Origin: Smittia aterrima
Taxonomy: Eukaryota; Arthropoda; Insecta; Diptera; Chironomidae
Assembly (NCBI GenBank): GCA_033063855.1
Contig: CP093830.1
Span: forward strand, 10,416,854-10,480,853
DNA: 64,000 nt
Direction: 5' to 3'
In this document: piece by piece, positions 14,701 through 26,700 of the stretch
How the letters are laid out: every line of letters begins with the position of its first letter
Position numbering within the stretch: position 1 is the first letter of the stretch
Program-made: the position numbers and the translations under genes
The notes under the pieces: generated by a model
Told to the model about the DNA's origin: nothing
Seen by the model: only the letters and a program-made list of their open reading frames with translations
Databases searched by the model: none

Positions 14701-17700
14701 TTAATCTTCCTTTCCTTGCTCATTGCCCGGAAAAACATAAGACGCAAGAGTAATTCTAATGTGGTCCTTTCCCCTTCGTTTTTTCTCTCTTCTCTTCATG
14801 TTTCAACTAACAGGTGATACGATTAACCGTACTCGTAACTGACACGACCGCTCCCGTCTTACAACAGGGCAGAGGTCTTCTGATAATTACGATAATTGAC
14901 ATCAACGAACAGCCTCCGGTAAGTTGACTTTTTTTCTATTTTGCTTCACGTTCCCTTTTCTCAGAAAAAAATAACTTTTCGAAGAAAGAGAGGAAAGAGC
15001 TTTAAGAGTGCGTTTCCTTTCTCCTAAGAGACTTTTTCCACCCTCCTCTACGTATAAACTTAGCTATCAAAATGAAATCAGTGCCTCTGTTTCTCGGAGC
15101 TTGGCAATATTACGTTACACGACACTTTGATGTCGATAAAGAATCTCTTTCCTTCTTTTTCAATTTCCTATTCTGCTCTTCGTTGAGAAAAAGGTAAACG
15201 AACATAAATGAAGAAAGAAAATTCAGAATGTCCTTTTAAGGAACCGGAAAATAACAAGATTTCTTTTATTAAAAAATTGAAAAATCACGGCGTGGGCTCT
15301 TGTTAAACAGATTGAGCCGTGAATGAAAAGGTTTTCATTCTCGTTATTTACATCGCAAGGCTTCAGCGAATAAGAGACCTAACCTTCGCTGATTGCATAA
15401 AAGATTGCTCATAAATAGCAAAGGTTGAGCTTAAAAAGGAATTAATTAAAGCGATTTACCTTGTCGAGCACCTCTCTCGTTTGATTGATGCATGACAATA
15501 ACGCAAAGTTGTTGTTCATTGTCTTTGATTGAAGCTTTCACTCGTCTAAGCTCTTTCCCGTCATATTTATCACTCAAATGATTAAAAACGATTCTCTTTT
15601 CTATCGTTTTTGAAAGACCAAGAGCGAGAGTAAAATTGCTGTAATAAAAAGGAGTCTGTCTGTCTGTCCAACTGTCTGTCTGTTAATCTGTATTTGATCT
15701 GAAGTTTTTAATGAAAGCTTTCGACATTCTTCGGTTCTGAAAACAAGAAGCCTTTGAAGAAGTTCATTGAAATTTCAATCAAAAATTCCTATCAATTCAA
15801 CTGAGCGTTTGTAATATCCAAGCGAGTAGAAAAAATATGAAAATATTTCCATTGAATCTTTTCAAATCTGTCTAAATATATCAAGTCACTTTATAGAAGC
15901 GAGTTTCCTTGTTCTCGATTCTTCTTTCCGCTCGCAACATTATTTCCATATCGCAAAGAGTGAGGTTTGAATAAAACGTAAAAAAAATGTGTAAAGAGCT
16001 TGAATGAGAATTTATCTTCAACCACGAATAATAAGCTCTAAAATATATCAACCAGCAAAGCATCTCGTGGGTGGGTTGAGGGAGGCAAACGAAACATAAA
16101 GAATGCTCATTAAATGTATCTCTCCCTTTGTAAAGTGCCGACATTTTACTTCAACTTCTTTTGGAAAGAAGAAGAAATCTTGTTAATAGATGTTCGCCGA
16201 GGGAGACGTCGGTTCATGAATTCATTGAATATTAAACTCTGCATTGATTATCCCCCGACATTAAATAAAATGGCAACAAAGCATTTAGTTTTTGAAGCGT
16301 AGGATCGAGCTGTATCTCAAATATCTTCGGGGATGAGAATTTCATCTTGAAATAGAAAGTTTGTTTTAAATTTAAAGATTGTAAGCTGACTCATAATTGA
16401 AGTATTCAGTTACTCCCCACGCGACCTTGTCAAAAAATCTCAGATATCAATTTCTTTTGGAATGATTACCCTCGGGCTGCAGAGATTGAATCACAAAATT
16501 CTTCTTGACGAGTCGCGGGCCATCCGTTTAAGTATAATCATTATAATTTCATCAATTTTCCTTCATAAATACATCGCACCCCAAGAAATTACTTCGCAAA
16601 GACTCGTTGCGGCTGGCATGATGAGCGATACTAAAACAAAACACCACGTCGCTGTATCAACTGAGGGATGCGCAAGATAATTTTAATTTCGTTTGATGTT
16701 TTCTCTCCATCTTTCTCATTCGAGTCGGCATCGAAATAAACGAGCCACCAGCAGAGAAGAAGAAAAAGAAAAATGTTTTTCTTATGACGTCGCAGCAACA
16801 ACAAAATATCATCATAAATCATCTCTTGTTACTAGGTCTCGTGATGTATCCTCAAGATAAGATAGACCTCTAAGAGATATTGTAAAAAAAGAAGACTGTC
16901 ATGTTAAAGAATCTCACGAAGCACGAGAGACGCATGACGAGATTGGCGAAGAGAGCGAACCATGAGGCATTGTTGTCGTAAAATGTGCTGTAATTGCCTC
17001 AACCTTAGGATGACGAAGGATAAAAAATGCTTTGACAAATCTTTTCGACAACGAAGAATGAAGAAAAATTCGCTTTCATTTTCAATTTACTCAGCTTGAA
17101 AGCTTTTTATCGCTGCTTGCGGGCGACTAGTGTGCGAGACCGTCATAAATATTCGCTGCACTCATAAATATTCCCTTCTTAGAATGAAGTCAGTAGGTTA
17201 GCCTTGGGAATCTTTTGATTAATCTCAGATAGTTCTCGAGTGGTGCAGGGATTTCGGGGCGAATCAACATGATCCTGTGGATGCTGTGAAGTAAACAAAA
17301 TTAAATTTCTTTCAAAAGATTTTTTCATTCAAGTTATCTTTACAATGCTTACACTCGAAACTTCATCTCCTTGGCTTTGAGATCTTGTACTGGTTTTATT
17401 GAGAGCACACTGTTGGATCAAAGCATAGAAGCATGCACGAAAGTTTAAGAAACCTCTTCTCAAGCAGAAACTTTCTTTTCATGAAAGAAGGGATAAGAGC
17501 GGTTAGTAATAAGAAATCTCAGTACGGCTTCTGTGTTAGCACTTCAAACATATCGTAGCATTAAACTTAAACTTTTATGCTCAACAAAATAACAAGAGCA
17601 AGTTTAAAGTTCGGATTGTGGCAAGCACTGTGAACTGTTGCGAACGACGATGGCGCTGAACAATAAAACGTTTTTGCCTTTCATCTCGCAACCAAGGCGA

Positions 17701-20700
17701 GGAAAATTTGCTTGATAAGGAATATTATCAAAAGAAAAGAGAGCACACACTTTTAAGATTTATGCAGAGTTCAATGTAAATTGAATCCCGAGGAAGAGTT
17801 TCTGCCTGTTTACTTTGCATAAATTGAATTTGATATCAGAATAGTCAATAGACTACATGCAATGGAAACGAAGAGAAAGAAATTTCTAGGAGTGAAAAGT
17901 TTTCCATTATTAAATTTTCGAAAGGTAAATATTGAAAGGAAGGAAAATTTATTGAGATTGGAACTCTCACTGAAAGTTAAGATTTCCATAAGATAAGATA
18001 ACTCACTGAAAGAAAATCAATAAAGAAAATTTTAAATTAATTTTGAAGAATCAAGGAGTGTTTTATGGAATTAGTGGTTCATGATAAGTCTGCCTCGTCA
18101 CTTTAATGAAAAGCTCAAATTAAGCTTCTTAAAGCTTTTTTCAAAACGAAGTTTTCATTAAAACTCTGTTCAAAGGAAAATCTTTATGAGAAAATTTAAA
18201 TTATTTTCCACACTCCATTCACAAGTTGAAGCAGTAATGAGTTTTTATTTTACAATTTTTAACTTTTTTCTTCGAGCGCCTTTCACAGCTTCATTATGAA
18301 ACAAAGCAGGAAAATGAATTCTCGAAAGAACTTTTCGAATATACAAATAACGAGCAGGAATTTCAAAGGAAAAAAATGTTGTAATCATTCAGGATTTTCT
18401 CTTTCATAATCCCTGTCTGAAGGCAATAAAGAACACTTCAACACGAAAGAAAGAGCTCTCGAGAGCTTTTTTGTGATTTTAATTAAAAAGCTTAAAATAA
18501 TGAAAAGTTGCTGTTAAGAAACTCTGATTGAATATTTTGAATTTTCGTCACGTACTGTCGTGAAGCTAAAGTAATGACGGAAGGGAGAAACTTCAGGAAG
18601 AACTCTCGTCCTTCCTGCTGTTCCTTCGCAAGAAATATGAACTGGAAAATAAACATCATTTAAGTGAATTTTGTTGAACACAGGAACAGCTTTCAATTTA
18701 TTTCTGTTTGCAACTCGTTTAGTCTGACGGAACTATTGACTGTTATCTGCCGGATTCATGTCGATGCAGACAATCAATGGATAAGCTTCAAATAAAATAC
18801 GAGAAGAGCTAGAAAACTGCTTGATCAAGATGAAGCTCTCGCTCAAATTCAATTACTAAAATCCGTCTCCACTTTGCGATTATTTTAAACGAATGACTCA
18901 AGAGATTTTGATTATAACGACAACCGTCTGCAAAATTGAACTTTTTAACAGCACAGCCGTCAGCTTAAATGAAATTAATCGCGATGTAGGAAGTTCATTG
19001 AAAGTTTCTGTAGTCTCATACAATTTGTGAATTTGTCTTCTAAGAAAATAAATGGAAAAAAAATGTTTCAATTTCATTCCAAAGTTCGTATTTATTCAAG
19101 TTTCTTAGAGAAGACCTTCTCAAATTTCTGGGAAGCTGTTTAAACAGCACGCTCCAGACATCACGAAAACCTCACTCACATGAACATAAGACTAAGAAAT
19201 TATTTTTTGAAGATTTTAACAAATTGATTCTTCAACAACAGCTGCAGCAATCTTTGCGGTAAGAGCAATAATGTTGCTGACCTGTACAAAAGCTGTGCCT
19301 GTGATATCGGTCAAAGCAATTGTCAAGTAAGTTGGAACTGTCACTAAGAGCGTTTTGATATATCCAGGAACCTTTGCCACGAGGGATCCAATGATATTTA
19401 CAAGATTGAAGCTGCTCCAGTCTCCCTTAAGAGCTTGTGTAAGCTTTTCGATGAAGGAAAGTAGTTCTTCGATGATATCCTCTGCTACTTCGGTAGTTCC
19501 TTCAACAACTAAGTTGAGAGCCTTTGTTACGGTTTGTGGAAGTTTCGAAATGGTTTCACGAAGTTCAACAGTAGCTTCTTTCAACTCCACGATAATTCTG
19601 TTAACACAACTGTAGACAACACAAACAGCGCCTTTTACAATTTTGTCGACGTCCGGTGAAGCATTTGTAAGAAGTTCAATTAATTTATTAAGCACTTCCA
19701 AGATTGCATTAACGGCTGATTTAACGGCTTTAATTGATGCTGTGAGCAGAAGATCAAGGGCAGTTCTAACAATTTCGATAAGCACTTGAACAAAACCGAG
19801 TACAATATTCAGGACGAATTTTATCAAACCGTTGGCATCGCTCAAAAGTCCGTCAAGAACGCTTTGAAGATTTGTTTGGGCTCCAGTGATTTTAGTAACG
19901 ATTGATTTGAGTTTGTCAGTGACTGTATTGACCAGAGCGTTAAGATCTTTTTGAAGATCAGCGATAACGTTGATAAGTTCTTCAACAACTTCTTTTAATG
20001 ATGTAGTCACTTCTTCCAACTCCAAATCAAGTGCTGACGTGTCATTGGATTGAGCTGATACTCCTGCGATGGCAACCAAAGCAATAAATGCAAAAGCAAA
20101 AACTTTCATTCCTGTTCCGTTCTTTCGACGATTCGAAGATAAACTGATAACGAACTGAACGATCATTGCTCTTTTATACAATTTATTTTTGTTTTCGTAC
20201 TTCGACAACTAAGTAAACCATTTTGCTTTTGTTTCTAAGCTCGTCATGAAGTTCGTGCGTAATAGATCACATTTCGATCTAAAGTAACCTTCAAAGTTTG
20301 GTTTAAACAAGTGTCGCTAGACTGTCATGAAATTGATTACAACATCAAAAATTTGTCTTAAAATTCTTTAGTTTGACATTCAATCAGATTTGCAAGGCGA
20401 GAAAAAGTAGTTTCATCATAAACATAATTCTAAAGGTTTAATCATCCTCACAACGCGAAATCTTCTTTCAATCGCGAGAATCCAATTGAAATTACTCTTT
20501 TCTTGTTATACTTTCAAAAGAATTCTCCTCGTTGCTTGCTCGTACCTTGAAAATGAATACAAATTGCATTTAATTCATGCAAAGGAAAAGTGGGAAAGCG
20601 TACACAATAAATTAAAACTAACTGCAACTCTAAGTGAATTCCGTTTTCCTCTCCTCCCCTCTCCTCGTACGACACAAGAGAATAAAAAAGTTTACTCGAG

Positions 20701-23700
20701 CTGAAAGTTGTGAAGCATTTTGACATAAATTAAATATATGTGCACGAAGATTGTGCGACATAAATCATTTTCAAGATGGGTAAACATGTTCGCTTCATGC
20801 ATGAATATGAAAACATTTGGTCCTCGAAAATTTTATATCGCTCAGAATGAAAACCTTTGCAATAAATTACCTCGCTGATATTTCCCCTCAGCTAAATCTC
20901 GAGACTTAATTGTTTCAGGAAACGTTGCAAGCGTTATTCGAGATGAGATGAGTTGGTTGGTGAATGAGCTTACATTCTGTCACCTTTCAATGTCTTATTC
21001 GCAATGTAATTTGAAAGAAAAGTTGTTCCCTTGTAAACTTCATCATTCGAAGAACGTACAAGCTTTCATTTAGTCACAAGTTTTTGTCTTTACATTGATG
21101 CTGGGATTTCTCAGGTGTGACATTGTAATCATGAAACTTTGAGCAGAAAATAGTTTCTTAAGAGTTAGGGAAGACTTTTGAATGCGCAAAACCCTTTTAA
21201 GTTGACCAACTTCTGATCTCTTCCCTGTAATCATCCTTGCTGATTCAAATTCAAATTTTCGACCCGAATTAACAAAAAGTTTTTGGGAAAACTTCGACCG
21301 AACAGGAAGGAAAGAAACTTTCGAACGATGACAGAATAAAATTAAAGCAGATTAAGCGAGGAAGGGAGAAAAAGTTTTATGTTTGTGAGTGATGTCGAGC
21401 GTGAACTTTCGTCTCCCTTCTTCTACCTTCTCTTCAGATCATTCTTTGTCCCCGTGATTGTGCCATCTCGATACAGAGAAAAAAAATGTTTGAGATTCGA
21501 GAAATCCGAGATGTTGATGATAACCATGATTGGGAATCTGTCGTGTCACCTGATAAGATTAAAATGTTCCTGATCTAAGCTCACGTCCCGTTTCGTTTTT
21601 TTTTATCGTTGGCTCCGGATACATTCATTTGCGTTGAAGTTTAATTAAAATTTGGGGAGAAAACAAGGAGACCTGAAAAGATGCCTCGCAACGATGAGCA
21701 GGAAAGTCTCCTTTGTGTTTGTCTAATTTTATTTATTTTCTCAATCTGTTACCGACGCTCGATTAGAAGAGAAAAAAAAACATTGAAAAAATACGTTTAG
21801 ATTGGCAAAAAAGGGAAAGAATAGGGAAGGAAGCAATTCATTCAATTAAAAGGAGATAAGAAAAATATCTCGATTGCTGTGCCGAGAGCGATGGTTTCCA
21901 TTCGGCAAATGGAAAATGAAAAACTCAATTAAAATTATCGCTCACACTCTCCGTCGTTTCATTTTCAACCAAAATGGGCTCGTTGGTGCATTTCGAATTG
22001 AGTCAATGCAAACGTCGGATTAAATTTATAATGATGACATTTTATTTCTCACGGGACAGATGGATTGGCCTGAAATCCTTTGAATTCATTCATTCATTCA
22101 CATCAGTGCAAATTGCTTTTTTAATCTCATCGCTTCTGCTCTTTTTCGAAGTAAAACAGTAAAAAGCTCTGACTCTTGAACACATTTTTTCGATAAATTG
22201 CAATTTAAATCCAATATCAGATGCATTAATTTAAATTTCGTTTGACAGATCTTTCAATCACCGTGGTCTCCACATTCACCAAAATACGAGTTCGAGTTGA
22301 TGGAGGAGCAGCCAATAAATTCAATATTAACAACGCTACACGCAACAGATGCCGATTCAACTATAGCCGAATATCAATTAATTGATGGCCCCAACGATAA
22401 CGGAAATGAATTTTTCGAGATCAATAACGTTACTGGTAAACAATGCTCAACGCAATGAAATACATTTTGGTTATTTATTTTAGTTTTTTATTCTCGAATA
22501 TCGCTGAATATATTTGAGCTTTCAACCACGAACTTATAAATTTATTGTTGCTCCCCGATGCACGTCCACAGCAATTAGCAGTTGTAAACTCTAACCGACG
22601 AACTGTTAAAACTGATTATAGGGGAAGCAAAGCGAAACTGATCCAATTAGCATAGTTGACAGACATGAAACCATTGTTTAGTATTTTAATGAGACCAGAA
22701 TGGGTTTCAAATTTTAAATCTTCTTGATGTTCAGCTGCCATTTTTATCATCAAACTTTGATGACGGATAATGGATTATTTAATGATGGGATGATACTTTT
22801 ACAGGAAGCGACTGACCGTTATCCCTTGAATTTCGATTTCAATCAGAATTTAAATTTAATTCTTTTTAATCAGTTGACAACAGTAAACACATAATCGTCA
22901 ATCAATCAAGTAATTTCCCACATTGTTGACTCGCTCAATTAAAAACTTAAACTCTGCTAATTGATGTAACAATTTTCAAGCTACACCCACATAATGCTAG
23001 CCACCATTTGAATTAATCGTTTCTCTCATTTAATTCAGGCCTAATTCGAACGAAATCCCGAATCGATTACGAGAAAGTGAAGCTGATTACATTTAATGTC
23101 ACTGTAACGGACACGGGCGTTCCACAATTAACATCGTCTGCTCAAATAAACGTTAAAATTATGAATATTAATGACAATGCACCGCAGTTCAACGAGACCG
23201 AATATCATCTGAATGTTAACGAGAATGCCATGAAGGGAACGTCAATTGGATCTGTGTATGCTCATGACGCAGATGAAGGTAATTAACTGTTATGAAAGTG
23301 CACTTTTTGTTCATAACTCTTCCTGTAAAGCATTTTAAATGCTTGCCAGATGCTGCTAATGGCTTTCTATGCGATCAATAGTGAACCATGGTGAATAGAG
23401 GATTTAAATTTCGTTCGCTTTTCTATCCATTCGCAGGTGATTTCGGAAAAGTTAAATATTCACTGCTTGGAGAGCAAAGTCAACAATTCGAAATTGATGA
23501 AAAGACGGGAGAGATTCTCGTAGCTGATGGTGCGGAAATTGATCGTGAGAAGCAGTCGGAAATTATTCTTTCAGTGTCGGCTACCGACCAAGGGCTACCT
23601 ATTGATAGTCAGCGCTCTACAACAGCAAATGTAAACGTTAAGGTGTGGGATGTAAACGATAATTTGCCAACGTTTAGACAGAAAAGCTATTACGCGAGTA

Positions 23701-26700
23701 TCGCTGAGAATCTTTCACTTAATCCGCCTGCGACTATCCTGCAAGTTCAGGCTGACGATAAGGATGAGGACGAAGCGGGAACCGTAAAGTACACAATTCT
23801 ATCAGGAAACATTGACAACTCTTTTAATCTCGATGTCAACTCGGGGATTTTATATCCGGCAATGTCTCTAATGGGACGAAAAGGACAACATTTGCTAACA
23901 GTCGAAGCTCGCGATGGTGTCGGTTCTGGACCACATACTGACACAGCTGAAATCGTCATCGACGTTATCGAAGTAAACCAACATCGTCCAATGTTTATCA
24001 TGCCCGCTTTGTCAAATGCAACGGTTGAGATTCAAGAGACGCTCGCGATTCAAGACTATCTCGTTTTAACTGTCAAAGCTAATGATAGCGACAGTGGAGA
24101 AAATGGAAAAATATCGTATCATTTAAAAGTCAATAACGAGAACGTGCAAGAGAGTGAGACATTCGAAATAAATGAAATTAGCGGCGAGCTGCGTTTAAAG
24201 CAGAAACTCGATCGGAAGAAGAAATCACGTTACGAGATAATTTTAGTAGCGCGAGACCACGGCGTACCGACTAACTTCGAGCAGATGAGATTCCTTACGA
24301 TACTCTTGGTCGATAACAATGAGGGCAATCCTGAGTTCCCGGATGCCAGCAACCCATACAAATTTTCTGCAACGGAAAACTCCGCACGTGATATTCGGAT
24401 CGGAAAGATTCAAGCAATCGTTCATGATTCAGGACGGGAGAGGGAAAGCCACGCAATTTACTATTACATTTTGTTGGGCAACGAGGATGGAGCGTTTTAC
24501 ATCGACAAGACGAGCGGTGATGTATTCACCAACAAATCGCTAGACCGTGAAGTAGTCGACATGTATGCTCTTTATATCTTAGCAAGTAAAAAGTCAGACT
24601 TGCACATCAGTGAAATGGAACTCATGTTTTTGTCAACGGAGAGTCTTGAAAGGAACAGCACAATAGCAAAAGTTTGGATTTCTGTGCTAGACGAGAACGA
24701 CAATGCACCGGAATTCAGTCAAGACGTAAGCGTAAAACTTTTCAATCGCTCTGCAATAAATATTTCAAATGATGTTTCGTCGTCTTTTCCAGATCTATTA
24801 TGCTGGGGTGAGCAAAAAGTCAGCGATGAACGAGCTAATTGCAATAATAAACGCAACAGATAAGGATTACGGAGCAAATTCTACCATAGAACTGCTAATT
24901 ACAGCATCGTACTTGTTCAAATACGGAGCTACTCGTTCAACAGGTTCTCTCGCAAATTCCCCATTCGGTTCGTATTTCCATTGTTTTGCTTTTTAATCCT
25001 TTATCCATTGTTCCGAGCAGTTTCATTGTGCACTTTTTATATTCAACTGTCGTCGCACAAATAAATCGCCAATCAAATGAAACGAGAAATCTCTGAATTA
25101 TCATAGAGACGACAGTCTAACGAATATATTCTCTTTACAGCTATAACACAAGACGGTCGACTGACTACGAATGCTTTCATGGCTGAGTATAATCAAGATA
25201 GATTCGAGCTCGAGATTCAAGCGAAAGAGACTCAACCACCTGAAAGAACAACGACGACTAAAGTTTTTGTGAGTTTACTTGTCTTTTTAAACAAACTTTA
25301 GCATAAAATATGTTACGAAATAAACGAGTTAAGTTCCGACATTCAAAAGAGAATATGAAAATAATTTTAATGCGAGGAAAAAAATTCTCATTTAGCAAAG
25401 TATAACGAAAGCTTTGTGAACATGAAACTTTGATTATGAAATTAATCCAAAGCCGGAAAGGATTTTAAAAATATTAAAAACTGTGATACAGAGAATTGAG
25501 TTACGCTGACTTAGCCCAAACTACTTTTTACTTCAATAAAAGTTAATATAACTTTCATTCGTTCCCATGCAGGTCTGGATTTACGAACCGGAGCAGTTGG
25601 TACGTGTAATCCTATCCCGACCGCCGTCGGAAGTGCAGAGTGAACGTGACGAGATTCTGATTGAATTAACGAACGTTACCAAAAAGCACATCATTATCGA
25701 CGACATTCGATATCACGTCGATGGCGTTGGAAGAATTCGAATGGATTGGGCTGATTTATTCTTCCATGCCGTCGATCCCAGCACGAAAAACATCGTCCCT
25801 GTGTTCGATGTTTTGAACGAAATCGACGCGAAATATGATTTTCTCAAGGACTATTACAGCGTAAGTACAAACATTTACCGCTCGTTCAATTGGAATTTGA
25901 ATAATAAGCGAGGCACTTTAATTTTGTGTGTGTAGGGCTTTGCAATCGAGAACGTGATACCCGCATACACAACAAACCTGCAGGAAGAGTTCGACATTGC
26001 TTTGGCAGCCATCATTGCACTCTTGATTGTGCTCTTTGTGGGTGCGATAAGCTTCATCGTTCTCTGCTGTTGCTTGAAGAACTGGGTGATTTCAATTCCC
26101 AACGAGACGAGACGGAAAGATGCGCTAATTAAAAAGCAAATAATTGAGGATCTGAATACGACTGAGAATCCTCTTTGGATTGAGCAGTAAGTGCACTTGC
26201 TTAGATAAACAAACGAAACTTGAAGTGTGAAGATGAACATCGCACTTCAAAGTTTACCATAAACTAAAGTTAAACTAATTTCCTTAATTGTCTTTGAACT
26301 ACAGGAAGCTTAAGATTTACGAGGAGCAAGAGCTTACGATGAAAATATTTGCGGAGCCTAGTGAATTCCAAATGCCGCCTGATAATTCATCGTTACGACA
26401 ACACAATCCCATTACTCAGAATCTGCTTGGGATGGAGACGCCGCCCGCTCCTCTTCTCATTGACTCCTTTGGAGGCTTTGGAAGTAGCGATGCAGGAGGA
26501 GATTTAGACAATAATTATGCAACCATTCAGCCCATCAACTATTCGAGCAGCAGCAATAACAATAACAGCTCGTTAGCAAACAATAGTCGGAGCACAAATA
26601 ACACGATAAACTTAATAGATGCTGATTATCAAACGTTAAGGACTTCTCCTCGTGCTCCGCCGGTGAGTGATTATCTGTGATTTATAGATTCATTAAATGC

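Larger units (their letters stand above)
14919..19090. other. First part of the 7.3-kb cadherin intron 8
   Basis: Non-coding part of the largest cadherin intron (14919-22248), between repeats encoded by exons 8 and 9. It holds a short GTCT microsatellite (15653-15688), a 12-bp direct repeat (17143-17173) and a 14-bp palindrome (18454-18467). No exon with cadherin character is visible between the flanking exons, and the flanking exons join in frame without it. Confidence 0.65.

Noticed and set aside
18454..18467. 14-bp palindrome AGCTCTCGAGAGCT
   Set aside because: Short palindromes around CTCGAG recur in this purine/pyrimidine-rich DNA. There is no loop, T-run on the right strand or conserved context to suggest a function.
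20110..20208. N-terminal extension of the nested secreted protein by 33 residues
   Set aside because: The extension lies upstream of the predicted transcription start near 20145 for most of its length and would bury the signal peptide. The internal Met at 20109 is a far better start.
23388..23436. Upstream Met of the large cadherin frame at 23388
   Set aside because: This is intron read-through. The acceptor TTCGCAG at 23436 joins exon 10 in frame.
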